A stretch of DNA of 64,000 nt from Lachnospiraceae bacterium. Lineage in GTDB: Bacteria; Bacillota; Clostridia; Lachnospirales; Lachnospiraceae. Where the stretch lies: the NCBI GenBank assembly GCA_009780115.1, contig WRAQ01000002.1, forward strand, positions 62,001 to 126,000. Reading direction: 5' to 3'. Positions 16,804 to 26,546 of this stretch are shown one piece after another; the first letter of the stretch is position 1, and the number at the start of each line of letters is the position of its first letter. Under the pieces are notes generated by a model. It worked only from the letters and a program-made list of their open reading frames with translations. It was not told the DNA's origin and searched no databases. The position numbers and the translations under genes were made by a program.

Positions 16804-17751
16804 TTAACCTTCAATCTTCAAATCTAACTTGTCATTCAGCCAGTTAATAATATCTTGATAAACTTCATCTTTTTCGGCTTCATGAAGAATCTCATGGCGC
16901 CCCCATGGATAAAGTTTCAATGATGTATCACGCATCCCCGCTTTTTTAAGGCTTTTTCTCGCCCTTTTCGTACCCTCACCATAATCACCGACCGGGTCCT
17001 CGGTGCCGGCAACCATCAATACCGGCAAATCAGCGGGCATATTTGCCAAGTTTTTCGGGTTATACAAACGATAAATCATTTCCGATAAAGTCTGAAAACC
17101 ATTAACCGTAAATATGAACCCGCATAAAGGGTCGGCATCATATTTTTCAACGTTTTCTTTATTAACGCTAAGCCACGAAAATCTTGAACCGGCATCTTTT
17201 ATTCGTTTATTATAACCGTCAAAGGCCAGTTTATTAAGAAATTTACCCGGTTTATCCGCACCTATAAACATCGCCTGCAAGTTTGCAAGAAAGCGCGATA
17301 CTAAAATCAAACCTTTCGGCGGCATCCCCGTTGCCATAAGAATAGCAGCATTCACCCCGGTACCATAACGGCAAAGGTAATTCCGAACTACAAAGGAGCC
17401 AAAACTATGCCCCATGATTATCTGCGGTAACCCGGGATAATCGGCCTGGATAATTTTTTTCAGGCGGTGGACGTCGCGGATAATGACCGTTGCCGCATCA
17501 CGAGGGCAAAAATAGCCATACAGCTCCTGGCCGACCACTGATTTCCCGTGCCCGATATAATCACAACCGGCAACAAGAATGCCCCGCTCGGCCAGATAAG
17601 TAGCAAACGCATCATAACGGTCGATATACTCCGCCATTCCGTGGGCAATAAAAAGAATTGCTTTTATATCACCGGACGGTATCCATCTAATTGCATGGAC
17701 TTTTTGGCCTTGTGAACGTGATTCGTAGTATAGTGATTCTTTTTTAATCAT
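16804..17751 (-). CDS. Alpha/beta hydrolase, lysophospholipase/monoacylglycerol lipase type (S33)
   Basis: A serine hydrolase of 315 residues. The oxyanion segment HGMAEYIDRY (37-46), the nucleophile elbow GHSFGS with Ser116, an Asp in VAGTEDPVG and the catalytic His in GRHEILHE form a complete triad. These motifs are typical of monoglyceride lipases and lysophospholipases. No signal peptide is visible, so it is cytoplasmic. The secreted-protein gene starts 1 base after its stop codon. Confidence 0.85.
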   Translation of the reverse strand: MIKKESLYYESRSQGQKVHAIRWIPSGDIKAILFIAHGMAEYIDRYDAFATYLAERGILVAGCDYIGHGKSVVGQELYGYFCPRDAATVIIRDVHRLKKIIQADYPGLPQIIMGHSFGSFVVRNYLCRYGTGVNAAILMATGMPPKGLILVSRFLANLQAMFIGADKPGKFLNKLAFDGYNKRIKDAGSRFSWLSVNKENVEKYDADPLCGFIFTVNGFQTLSEMIYRLYNPKNLANMPADLPVLMVAGTEDPVGDYGEGTKRARKSLKKAGMRDTSLKLYPWGRHEILHEAEKDEVYQDIINWLNDKLDLKIEG

Positions 17752-17781
17752 CTTGTACCTCTATATTGTTGAATAATACTC

Positions 17782-17895
17782 GTAAGTCAGATAAAGTATC
17801 TCTTCGTCACTACGGCCTAATCGGTGTAAAATATAAACTTTCTTTCGGGAAGAAGGCGGCCTAAGGTTCCTGCGAGAAAGCTTTATCTTTCTTAC
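17782..17895. repeat. 114-bp palindromic repeat family, copy 2
   Basis: The left arm is GTAAGTCAGATAAAG and the right arm CTTTATCTTTCTTAC. The core blocks are CGTCACTACGGCCTAAT and GGGAAGAAGGCGGCCTAAGG followed by TTCCTGCGAGA. Its right end contains the metG stop codon (17892-17894). Confidence 0.9.
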
Positions 17896-19454
17896 TCACT
17901 TGCGACCTCATTTAGAATCATTTTCGGGTCAAGTCTGGCAAATAATATTTCCGGTTTTTCCGTTACTTTGGTACCGCTTGGATAAAGGCCAAAGCATCCT
18001 AAATCATCATAAGCGCGGGGCGGTGAATTAAGTTGTTTCGTAATTTTATCTGCTGTTTCCGGCATAAACGGCGCAAGCAAAACCGCGCCGATACTGATTG
18101 CTTCGACAAGGTTATATAACACCGTATTTAAGCGGCCGTGGTTTGCTTCATCTTTGGCAAGGAGCCATGGCTCGGTTTCATCAATATATTTGTTGCAACG
18201 TTTAAAGAGGGCAAATATTTCATCAAGGGCTTCGGCCTGCCTTATTTCATTCATTTTTTGACTGACTCGGTCAGTCAGTTCGGTTGCTATTACTTTTAAC
18301 TCCTCATCAACCGACGCAGAAACCCCTGTATCACTTACAACCCCGCCGAAATATTTGTTACTCATTGCCACCGTCCGGTTTACAAGATTTCCAAGTACAT
18401 TCGCAAGGTCGGTATTTATCCGCTCAATCATCAGCTCAACAGAAATAGTACCATCTTGGTCAAAAGGTGTATTCAAAACAAAAAAGCGGACAGCATCAAC
18501 ACCAAATATTTTTACTAAATCATCAGCATAAAGGAGATTACCCTTGGATTTACTCATTTTGCCATCGCTCATCAATAACCAGGGATGCCCAAAAACTTGT
18601 TTCGGCAAAGGCTCACCAAGCGCCATTATGAAAATTGGCCAATAAATCGTATGAAAACGGACGATATCTTTGCCAATCAAATGCAAATCTGCCGGCCATA
18701 GTTTTTTGTATTGAGCAGTATGATTGCCGTCACAATCATAACCGATTCCGGTGATATAATTGCTGAGCGCATCCATCCATACATAAACGACGTGTTTGTC
18801 GTCAAAATCAACGGGAATCCCCCATTTATACGATGTCCGTGAGACACACAAATCCTGAAGCCCGGGTAGGAGGAAATTGTTCATCATCTCATTTTTGCGG
18901 GAGACGGGGCGGATAAAACCGGGGTTATTATTAATATGCTCAATTAAACGGTTGGCGTATTTACTCATTTTGAAAAAATAAGCTTCTTCTTGCGATGACT
19001 GCACTTCCCGCTCACAATCGGGACATTTGCCCTCTACTAATTGAGACTCTGTCCAAAATGATTCACAGGGGGCACAATAAAGCCCTTCATAAACACTTTT
19101 ATAGATATCACCTTGTTCATAAAAACGCTTAAACATCTTTTTGATTTGAAGTTCATGGTCAGAATCGGTTGTCCGGATAAATTTGTCATACGAAGTATTC
19201 ATTAAGTCAAATAAATCACGGATTTTTCCGGCAATCTCATCAACAAAAGCACGAGGTTCAAGTCCGGCTTCAGCAGCTTTCAGTTCGATTTTCTGCCCAT
19301 GTTCATCAGTACCGGTCTGAAAAAAAACATCATATCCTTCCAGCCGCTTAAAACGGGCGAGGCAATCGGCCATAATTATCTCATAAACATTTCCGATATG
19401 CGGTTTTCCGGAAGCATAAGCAATCGCAGTGGTAATGTAGTATTTTTTGTTCAT
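17892..19454 (-). CDS. metG: Methionyl-tRNA synthetase
   Basis: A class I aminoacyl-tRNA synthetase of 520 residues. The HIGH-type motif is PHIG (18-21), in the context AIAYASGKPHIGN. The zinc knuckle shows CAPC and CPDC around 127-145. The KMSKS loop is DGKMSKSKGN, near residue 300. The anticodon-binding helical domain follows. The C-terminal EMAP/tRNA-binding extension found in many bacterial MetG proteins is absent, giving a short form. GAGG precedes the ATG. The last codons and stop fall inside the right end of a 114-bp repeat. Confidence 0.95.
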   Translation of the reverse strand: MNKKYYITTAIAYASGKPHIGNVYEIIMADCLARFKRLEGYDVFFQTGTDEHGQKIELKAAEAGLEPRAFVDEIAGKIRDLFDLMNTSYDKFIRTTDSDHELQIKKMFKRFYEQGDIYKSVYEGLYCAPCESFWTESQLVEGKCPDCEREVQSSQEEAYFFKMSKYANRLIEHINNNPGFIRPVSRKNEMMNNFLLPGLQDLCVSRTSYKWGIPVDFDDKHVVYVWMDALSNYITGIGYDCDGNHTAQYKKLWPADLHLIGKDIVRFHTIYWPIFIMALGEPLPKQVFGHPWLLMSDGKMSKSKGNLLYADDLVKIFGVDAVRFFVLNTPFDQDGTISVELMIERINTDLANVLGNLVNRTVAMSNKYFGGVVSDTGVSASVDEELKVIATELTDRVSQKMNEIRQAEALDEIFALFKRCNKYIDETEPWLLAKDEANHGRLNTVLYNLVEAISIGAVLLAPFMPETADKITKQLNSPPRAYDDLGCFGLYPSGTKVTEKPEILFARLDPKMILNEVASE

Positions 19455-19469
19455 TAATTTTCCTCTATT

Positions 19470-21737
19470 CTAAAGTTCCATCAAACGGCGGGTCTCAATT
19501 ATTTCGGCGGGAACTTCAAAACCTTTGTTTTTCAGGCTCTTATATAAATTATCATAATAGCGGAGCGAGTTTTTCAAGCGGGTATCATACCGATCCAAGG
19601 TTTCAGTATAAAATGGGTTAACCCGCAATTTACCCCGAATTTCTTTGCTAAAGGGGCAGTAAGCAAACAAAATCGAACGGGCAACCTTGTTGAGCCGGGG
19701 GGCACCATTACTTTCATATTGTAGCCAGCTATTATAATCCAGGATAAACATTTCCTTCGTCCGGTTTTTACATTTGCCCAAGTCGGACTTGATTTTTTCT
19801 TTCACGTCACTGGACAAATCATTATTCTTACGATACGAGGCTATGTAATCGGAATAATCGCTGGTAAGCGAACGTTCGGAAGCATCATTCCATCTTGCCC
19901 CCTGAATCCGCTTGCACATTTCCCAACGGAACTCGGCAACCAGCCGGTACAAGATTTTCGTAAGGTCGTCGGCATGAAATAATGATAACATAAAACGAGC
20001 CGGAGTGCGACGTTTTTTACCCTCAATTTCTTGCCACATTACCCCGCGGCTTCCGACATTGGGGTACAAAATCACATCAGGCAAAACTTCGGTATTAATC
20101 GTTTCTTTCGCGATGCCATTCTCGGGCTGGGCAAAAACCGATTCCCGGCAAAATGCGCCAAAATCTTTCCGGCAGATATCACCGATTGCATTGCTGACAA
20201 TATCAGCACTAAGCATCATTTGCTTAAGTGACCTAAGTAGATTGTGCTCGGAAAATACCGGGCAAAAAGTAGTTACCCGCCCATAAGTAACTTTATTGGC
20301 ACTCGGGAAAGAATTTTCCAGCTCATAAATAACCATCTTCCGGGTATCGGTCATCATTTCTGTTGCTTCCGCCGGGGTGATTTTGTGGTTTCGTTTTAAT
20401 TCGTTGATATAATCAAAGAAATCGTTGTCAAATTCATTGCGGCACGGAGCCCGTTTCCCTTGATAAATTGCTACTAACCATTCATAAAAAGTGAAGATGC
20501 CCTTTTCCGGGTTGGTTGGGATATGTTCAACAATATTGTAAAGATAGGATGCGTTTTCCAAACCGGCAAGCCCCTCATCAACATAACCAAAGTTTAAGAA
20601 CATTTTGATGATCCGAGGAATTTTTTTGTCATCAAGGCTTTTAAGTACTGCGGCACTATAAATCTGATAAAAGTGTTTTGAAATAACCATTCTTCTTTTG
20701 CGGTCAACATCTTCCGTTGATGACTTGTTGGTGGTTTTCTTGTATAAAAGCAACTCTTTTTTGAAAATATCACTTTCTTCAGCCGGATACTCAACATATT
20801 CAAAAATTGTCGTGAGCGAATCTCTAAGTTCCGCTGACTGATCCGGGTTTGTTTCATCACTTCCGGTTGCTTGTTTACCTTGGCTTGAGTCATTTAGCTT
20901 CGCGAGAAATTCATTAATCCGTTCCTCGTGTTCAGCATTTTCACCAGCCGATGACTTAATGAGGTTAATTATTTCATCCATCATCGCCATGCTAGGTTTT
21001 TCTTTGTCGGCAAGAATGTAAGTACGTAAAAAAGTTGCTGAAAGTAACTCAAACATATCAAGGCGGTCATCATTGATAATCATGTGCATGATACCGGCAC
21101 GGTATTCCGCGATTTGTTTGAGGATTGTGACGGCATGGAAGATACTTTTACCCATTTTGATAATATAACCACTGAAAAAATCTATGCTGATTGCCGCCGG
21201 GTCTTCCGCTTTACTGATTAGGTTGTAAAGGGTCCGGTGAAAACCGTCAATCCAAGGTTCAAGGTCGTCATCGATTTGCATTTCTTCAATTTCATCCTGG
21301 CCGGGTAATGTCCGTACCGCGATGTTATTGCTTTCACACATTTCCAGATAATATTTGTACGCCCGGTCAAATACATTATAAAGATTGATACCTTCAGCCT
21401 TTTTCTTTTTGTAATGATTAAGGACTTCTAAGAGTTGCCGGGTAATCGAAGATGCAAAGTATGTTTTTGCCTCCGGATGTTTTTTAAGCAGATTAATAAT
21501 CTGGCCTCCGGCATAGGGATAAACGGCGGCGATTATTTTGGTAGTGCATTTCACTGTAAAACGATAATTGTCATGACAAAGACCGGCGATACCAATAACC
21601 TGGCCTTTCTGCAATATCACTTCATCGCCTCCGTCATAGGTGGCAGTCACAGTCCCATCAAGAATAAGATACAACTTGTCAATTGGCTGGCCCATTTCGC
21701 AAAGTAATGTCCCTTGGGCAAACTCTTTTTTTTCCAT
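19470..21737 (-). CDS. Large protein with N-terminal cyclic-nucleotide-binding-type domain
   Basis: A 755-residue cytoplasmic protein. Residues 5-105 form a cNMP-binding/CRP-like beta-barrel (GTLLCEMGQPIDKLYLILDG, then ILQKGQVIGIAGL). A long, mostly helical region follows that I do not recognise. It has an acidic low-complexity hinge around 275-300 and a C-terminal half with HNLLRSLKQMM, WQEIEGKKRRTPARF and FRWEMCKRIQGARWND. It lacks an evident helix-turn-helix or enzymatic motif. GGAGA lies 8 bases before the ATG. It is 15 bp upstream of metG, so the two are co-transcribed. Confidence 0.6.
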   Translation of the reverse strand: MEKKEFAQGTLLCEMGQPIDKLYLILDGTVTATYDGGDEVILQKGQVIGIAGLCHDNYRFTVKCTTKIIAAVYPYAGGQIINLLKKHPEAKTYFASSITRQLLEVLNHYKKKKAEGINLYNVFDRAYKYYLEMCESNNIAVRTLPGQDEIEEMQIDDDLEPWIDGFHRTLYNLISKAEDPAAISIDFFSGYIIKMGKSIFHAVTILKQIAEYRAGIMHMIINDDRLDMFELLSATFLRTYILADKEKPSMAMMDEIINLIKSSAGENAEHEERINEFLAKLNDSSQGKQATGSDETNPDQSAELRDSLTTIFEYVEYPAEESDIFKKELLLYKKTTNKSSTEDVDRKRRMVISKHFYQIYSAAVLKSLDDKKIPRIIKMFLNFGYVDEGLAGLENASYLYNIVEHIPTNPEKGIFTFYEWLVAIYQGKRAPCRNEFDNDFFDYINELKRNHKITPAEATEMMTDTRKMVIYELENSFPSANKVTYGRVTTFCPVFSEHNLLRSLKQMMLSADIVSNAIGDICRKDFGAFCRESVFAQPENGIAKETINTEVLPDVILYPNVGSRGVMWQEIEGKKRRTPARFMLSLFHADDLTKILYRLVAEFRWEMCKRIQGARWNDASERSLTSDYSDYIASYRKNNDLSSDVKEKIKSDLGKCKNRTKEMFILDYNSWLQYESNGAPRLNKVARSILFAYCPFSKEIRGKLRVNPFYTETLDRYDTRLKNSLRYYDNLYKSLKNKGFEVPAEIIETRRLMEL

Positions 21738-21813
21738 ACGATTTTCTCCGGGTTTTGGGTTATATGTTAGCTTATGATTATATCATAATAATAGATGAAT
21801 TGATAGTCCTACT

Positions 21814-23382
21814 TTATTCCCATGCCAATGCGCATTTAACCGCTTTTCTCCAACCGGAGAGAAGGTTTTCGCGCTGCTTAGCCTCAATTGACGGGGCAAA
21901 AGTGCGGTTAAGATGCCAGTTTTGCCGAATATCGTTCATATCAGCCCAAAATCCGACCGTCAACCCGGCTAAATAAGCCGCCCCTAGAGCGGTTGTTTCA
22001 ATACATTCAGGGCGATGGGCTTCAGCATTCAAAATATCAGCTTGAAATTGCATTAGGAAATCGTTAGCGCTGGCGCCGCCATCAACTTTCAGGCCGGTAA
22101 TTAAAACTCCGGCATCCTCTTCCATCGCTTTAAGCACATCAACGGTCTGGTAAGCGATTGCTTCAAGAGCGGCGCGGATAAAATGCTCTTTTGTAAAACC
22201 GCGAGTTATCCCTACAAGGACACCGCGGGTGTAAGGATTCCAATAGGGTGCGCCAAGGCCGGTAAAAGCAGGAACTAAATAACAGCCCTCGGTATCAGCA
22301 ACTTTTTCGGCATATTCCTGCGATTCCGATGCCGACTTTATCATCCGCATCCCGTCACGAAGCCATTGCACTGCTGCCCCGGCGACGAAAACGCTGCCTT
22401 CGAGGGCATAAGCAGGCGAAAAATCGCAGATATGTGAACTATTTAAGGAGAATTGCGAAGTAATTCTCTTAGAATTGTCGTTGCCGGGCGACGGTTTTTT
22501 ACCTGCAACTGATGCTGCAATCGTCGTAATCAATCCATGGCGGGAAGTAATTGCTTCATTTCCGGTATTCATCAACAAAAAGCAACCGGTGCCGTAAGTA
22601 TTTTTTACCTCACCTTTTTCAAAACAACATTGGCCGAATAAAGCCGCCTGTTGGTCGCCGGCAATTCCGGCAATGGGTATTTCCCCGCCAAGAACGGCAG
22701 GGTCAGTATCACCAAAGTGATAGCCGGACGGGTATACCTCGGGTAAAATATTTGCGGGAATATTCAAAGTAGTCAATAATTTTTCATCCCAACATAAACG
22801 ATGGATATCAAAAATCATCGTCCGGGAAGCATTAGTCAGGTCGGTGACATGTTTTTTCCCGGCGGTGAGTTTCCAAACCAGCCAGGTATCAACTGTGCCG
22901 AATAATAGCTCTCCGGCTTCAGCCCGGGCCCGCGCCCCGTCAATATTATCTAAAAGCCAGGCGATTTTCGTTGCACTGAAATAGGCATCGGGAATCAGCC
23001 CGGTATGTTCACGGATATAATCAGTTAAATTAAGGCTTTTTAGTTCCTCGACTTTTTCAGCCGTCCGGCGGCACTGCCAAACAATCGCATTATGAATCGG
23101 TTCGCCGGTATCCTTGTTCCAAACAATAGTCGTTTCACGCTGGTTAGTAATTCCGATTGCTTTGATATCCGAAGTAGTAAGCCCGGCCTGTGCCATCGCC
23201 TCGGCGGCGACCGCAAGCTGCGAAGACCAGATTTCCATCGGATTATGTTCAACCCATCCCGGCTGGGGATAAAGTTGCGTAAATTCCTTTTGGGCTAGAC
23301 TTTTAATCGCCCCGTTATGGTCAAAGATAATACAGCGGGAGCTGGTAGTGCCTTGGTCTAAGGCGAGGATGTATTGAGGCAT
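21814..23382 (-). CDS. glpK: Glycerol kinase with an unusual ~30-residue insertion
   Basis: GlpK phosphorylates glycerol to sn-glycerol 3-phosphate. The FGGY-family markers are present: N-terminal [25 protein letters not shown], the adenosine-binding region and C-terminal [11 protein letters not shown]. The protein has 522 residues, against about 500 in relatives. The excess lies at about residues 294-323, between the ITTIA strand and YALEG, where Escherichia coli GlpK has only a short turn. The inserted DNA (22414-22503) contains a palindrome at 22444-22471 with a GCGAAGT loop. AAGGAG precedes ATG 23382. Activity could be unaffected if the insert forms a surface loop. Confidence 0.9.
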   Translation of the reverse strand: MPQYILALDQGTTSSRCIIFDHNGAIKSLAQKEFTQLYPQPGWVEHNPMEIWSSQLAVAAEAMAQAGLTTSDIKAIGITNQRETTIVWNKDTGEPIHNAIVWQCRRTAEKVEELKSLNLTDYIREHTGLIPDAYFSATKIAWLLDNIDGARARAEAGELLFGTVDTWLVWKLTAGKKHVTDLTNASRTMIFDIHRLCWDEKLLTTLNIPANILPEVYPSGYHFGDTDPAVLGGEIPIAGIAGDQQAALFGQCCFEKGEVKNTYGTGCFLLMNTGNEAITSRHGLITTIAASVAGKKPSPGNDNSKRITSQFSLNSSHICDFSPAYALEGSVFVAGAAVQWLRDGMRMIKSASESQEYAEKVADTEGCYLVPAFTGLGAPYWNPYTRGVLVGITRGFTKEHFIRAALEAIAYQTVDVLKAMEEDAGVLITGLKVDGGASANDFLMQFQADILNAEAHRPECIETTALGAAYLAGLTVGFWADMNDIRQNWHLNRTFAPSIEAKQRENLLSGWRKAVKCALAWE

Positions 23383-23412
23383 GGTTGTCTCCTTCTTAAA
23401 ACGAATTTCTTC

Positions 23413-23556
23413 CGCGTGTGACATCTCTGCACTTCACCGCAGGACACGCTTTCGCTCCGAGAAAAACGTTGCGTTACATAAGACAGGTAAAAAACACTAT
23501 CTAAGTAACGACGTTTTTCAAGGGCCTGCTTGCGAAGTCAGAATGTCACTCACGCC
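23413..23556 (-). repeat. ~145-bp palindromic repeat family B, copy 1
   Basis: Read on the minus strand it starts GCGTGAGTGACATTCTG and ends CAGAGATGTCACACGC, which pair with one another. The core carries ACTTCGCAAGCAG, GAAAAACGTCG, CGAGCGAAAGCGTGTC and TGCGGTGAA. It is related to 49402-49557 and 50275-50334. It lies between the FAD-oxidoreductase gene and glpK. Confidence 0.8.
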
Positions 23557-23560
23557 CGAA

Positions 23561-24982
23561 TTAGTCATAATTATTACACGTCGCGATGATATCTACCCCC
23601 GTCCCGGCCACATTTTTAATCAGGACATCACCGGCTTTAACCGGGGCTGTTACCGTGGTTTTGCGGATTTCCGCCATACAGTCAAATATTTTTTCTTTGG
23701 GGATATCAGCCGCTGTTTTTACAGAAACAACGTTATTTTTTCCGCCGTTTACCCGGATGAGCGAAGCGATATACCGGGTCGGGGCGGTTAATTCTTTGCG
23801 GGTATATTCATCACCAACCGGGCATTTATTCCCGGTGACAGTTAAAGAGCCATCACCCTGCTTCGTTACAGTAACTAAGCAACTTGCCGGGCAACCGATA
23901 CAAACCAGTTGGTTGTCAAAATTGCGGTCAGCTTTTGGAGTGTAACGGGTTTTAGGCGGAATCTTGGGTCTTTTTGCTTCCCCCCAATCAGATATATCTG
24001 CAATAATGTAGTCCGCGGCGGCTTTTCCGGCCGCCGCTGCTTCACGAGAAACATTGTCAACCAAATCATGGACATGCAAAACGTTACCACAGGCAAAGAT
24101 ACCACGGACAGTAGTTTCAAACCTATCATTAACCACCGGCCCGCCCGTAACATCATCAATATCAGTATTAGCGGCGATACTCAATTCATTTTCAGGAATC
24201 AAACCACAGGATAAAAGCAGGGTATCGCAAGAAATATATTCAGCGGTTTCGGGTAAAGGTTTCAGGTTTTCATCAACTGCTGCAATCGTAACCCCTTTTA
24301 AGCGGTCATTGCCGTCAATATCAATAATGGTATGGCTCATTTTCAGCGGGATATCAAAATCTTCAAGACATTGGACTATATTTCGGGTCAGGCCGCCGGA
24401 ATAAGGCATAATCTCCGCAACCATTTTGACATCGGCGCCTTGAAGTTTCATGCGCCGCGCCATAATCAGGCCAATATCACCGGAACCTAAAACAACAACA
24501 TTTTTTCCGGGCATAAAACCTTCGATATTAACAAAATATTGCGCCTGGCCGGCATTATAAATACCAGCAGGGCGATAACCGGGAATATTCAATGCCCCGC
24601 GGGGGCGTTCACGGCAGCCCATTGCCAGGATAACCGCTTTCGCTTCGATTTCGAAAAGCCCTTTTTCATCTTGCATAACGCTTAAGCGGTGTGTCCCCCC
24701 CGGCTCTTCCCCCGAATCAATTTTTACCACCATTGAAAGCAGAAGGCAGGGTATTTTTCTTTCTTCAACCATCGCGATATAGCGTAAGGCATATTCAGGG
24801 CCGGTCAATTCTTCCTTAAAAGTATGCAAGCCAAAACCATGATGGATACATTGGTTTAAAATACCGCCAAGTTCTTTATCACGTTCAATAATAACAATAT
24901 TCTTTGTTCCTTGGCCGTATGCGGCTACTGCCGCCGCCATTCCGGCCGGCCCGCCGCCGATGATGGCTAGGTCTGTTTTCAT
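23561..24982 (-). CDS. FAD-dependent NAD(P)-type oxidoreductase fused to a DUF1667 domain
   Basis: A 473-residue flavoprotein. The N-terminal FAD-binding motif is IIGGGPAGMAAAVAA, a second dinucleotide fold is VVVLGSGDIGLIMARR, and the FAD-closing motif is GIFACGNVLHVHDLVDNVS. Residues 355-473 are a DUF1667 domain, with CIGCPASC (361-368) and GNKCPVGDEYTRKE. In many Clostridia and Thermotogae the oxidoreductase and DUF1667 are separate genes next to a GlpA-like gene and glpK. Here they are one chain in the same context. It probably passes electrons from glycerol 3-phosphate oxidation. ATG 24982 follows GGAGAAC. Confidence 0.85.
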   Translation of the reverse strand: MKTDLAIIGGGPAGMAAAVAAYGQGTKNIVIIERDKELGGILNQCIHHGFGLHTFKEELTGPEYALRYIAMVEERKIPCLLLSMVVKIDSGEEPGGTHRLSVMQDEKGLFEIEAKAVILAMGCRERPRGALNIPGYRPAGIYNAGQAQYFVNIEGFMPGKNVVVLGSGDIGLIMARRMKLQGADVKMVAEIMPYSGGLTRNIVQCLEDFDIPLKMSHTIIDIDGNDRLKGVTIAAVDENLKPLPETAEYISCDTLLLSCGLIPENELSIAANTDIDDVTGGPVVNDRFETTVRGIFACGNVLHVHDLVDNVSREAAAAGKAAADYIIADISDWGEAKRPKIPPKTRYTPKADRNFDNQLVCIGCPASCLVTVTKQGDGSLTVTGNKCPVGDEYTRKELTAPTRYIASLIRVNGGKNNVVSVKTAADIPKEKIFDCMAEIRKTTVTAPVKAGDVLIKNVAGTGVDIIATCNNYD

Positions 24983-25008
24983 AAATAGTTCTCCAACTGT
25001 TATAAAAT

Positions 25009-25122
25009 GTAAGCCAGACAATAAACTCTCTCCGTCACTATGGCCTAATTGGCTTCCATAATCGTTTTATCTCGGGAAGAAGACGGCCTAAGGTTCCTGC
25101 GAGATGTTTTTGTCTGTCTTAC
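25009..25122. repeat. 114-bp palindromic repeat family, copy 3
   Basis: The left arm is GTAAGCCAGACAA and the right arm TTGTCTGTCTTAC. The GACAA/TTGTC pairing differs from the GATAA/TTATC of copies 2 and 5 but stays complementary. The core has CACTATGGCCTAAT and GGGAAGAAGACGGCCTAAGG. It lies between the GlpA-like gene and the FAD-oxidoreductase gene. Confidence 0.9.
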
Positions 25123-25133
25123 TTTTAAGATAT

Positions 25134-26528
25134 CTACAAAAATCCCTCTAAAACATTTGAACCCGGCCCGGCTTTGGTAACTGCCGTCTTATCAATCTTT
25201 AATTCCGCGGCAATTAATTCAATCACACGCGGGGCGCAAAAACCGGCCTGGCAACGGCCCATTCCGGGGCGGACACGGCGTTTTACGCTATCCAAGCTGA
25301 CGGTGCCGGGATTTTTGAATAGATTATTCGTCCGGCGGATTGCTTCAATTATTTCGGCTCTTGTGATAGTTTCACAACGGCAGATGACCTCACCGGCACG
25401 GGATTTGATGCCTGTGCGTTTGCTAACAAATTCAGGATTATCGGCGGAAGGCAGGATATTTTCTACTAGTTCAGCAACATATATTCCAATCGCCGGGGCA
25501 CTTGAAAGGCCCGGTGAATCAATCCCTGCCACATCAATAAAACCGGGGCTGTCACTTGCTTCCGCAATGACAAAGTCACCTTGGCCGGAATTGGCCCGCA
25601 ATCCGGCAAAAGAAGTGATTATTTCCCGCCTTGGGATTTCCTTGATACTGTCCCCGGCTTTTTTCAGCACGATATCAAGTCCATCGGCGGTTGTATTTAT
25701 TCCTGCTTTGTCATCAATATCTTCAGCAGTTGGCCCCATCAAAAGATTATCGTGGACAGTCGGGGTGATAAGGACACCCTTTCCATATGCGGTCGGCATT
25801 TGGAAAAGGGTATGTCTGACCATTTCACCAACCGTTTTGTCAAACAAAAGATATTCACCTTTTCGCGGCGTAACCGTAAGGGGAATAGCACTAGCCATTA
25901 AGTGAATATCGTCAGCAAAAACACCGGCCGCATTAACAATAACCTTTGTTTCAAAACTATCACCATCGCCGGTTAAAATTAAATAACATGTGTTATTTTT
26001 CTCTATTTTAATTACTTCTTTTTCGCGAAAAAATTCGACTCCATTGGCAGCGGCATTTTCCGCCATAGCTACCGTCAGGTTAAAAGGGCAGACGATTGCC
26101 CCGGTTGGGGCATAAAGGGCATATTTCACATTTTCATTAATTGCGGGTTCTTTTTCCCGCACTGCATCTTGAGACAAAATCTCAAGGCCGGTAACGCCGT
26201 TTTTTAAACCCCGCTCTAAAAGTTCTTCCAGCTTTCCTTTATCTTCTTCATTAAAGCAAAGAACCATTGCACCGTTATTTCTGTAATCAAAATCAAGTTC
26301 TTCAGAAAGGCCCGGCATCATTTCACTGCCGCTTAAGTTAAAGCGCGCCTTTAAAGTACCGGCCGTTGCATCAAAGCCGGCATGGACTATCCCGCTGTTT
26401 GCTTTAGAAGCTCCTTCGCCAATATCGGATTTTTTTTCCAAAACAGCGGTTTTGAGTTGTTTTTTGGCTAATTCACGGGCGATACAGCAACCGATAACGC
26501 CGCCGCCGATAATGATTACATCATGCAT
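25134..26528 (-). CDS. glpA: Anaerobic glycerol-3-phosphate dehydrogenase-like FAD enzyme (GlpA type) with BFD [2Fe-2S] domain
   Basis: A 464-residue DAO-fold flavoprotein. The dinucleotide motif is IIGGGVIGCCIARELA, and the substrate-side segment KANSGIVHAGFD is typical of the GlpA/L-2-hydroxyglutarate oxidase group. The C-terminal BFD-like domain has Cys383, Cys385 (CRCE) and Cys426, Cys431 (GMGRCQAGFC), which bind a [2Fe-2S] cluster. With the FAD/DUF1667 protein and GlpK it makes the usual Clostridial glycerol-use trio. AAAGGGGG lies just before the ATG, and rpe ends 18 bp upstream. Assignment to G3P rather than another 2-hydroxy acid rests on context. Confidence 0.85.
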   Translation of the reverse strand: MHDVIIIGGGVIGCCIARELAKKQLKTAVLEKKSDIGEGASKANSGIVHAGFDATAGTLKARFNLSGSEMMPGLSEELDFDYRNNGAMVLCFNEEDKGKLEELLERGLKNGVTGLEILSQDAVREKEPAINENVKYALYAPTGAIVCPFNLTVAMAENAAANGVEFFREKEVIKIEKNNTCYLILTGDGDSFETKVIVNAAGVFADDIHLMASAIPLTVTPRKGEYLLFDKTVGEMVRHTLFQMPTAYGKGVLITPTVHDNLLMGPTAEDIDDKAGINTTADGLDIVLKKAGDSIKEIPRREIITSFAGLRANSGQGDFVIAEASDSPGFIDVAGIDSPGLSSAPAIGIYVAELVENILPSADNPEFVSKRTGIKSRAGEVICRCETITRAEIIEAIRRTNNLFKNPGTVSLDSVKRRVRPGMGRCQAGFCAPRVIELIAAELKIDKTAVTKAGPGSNVLEGFL

Positions 26529-26546
26529 AGGCCCCCTTTTAATAAA

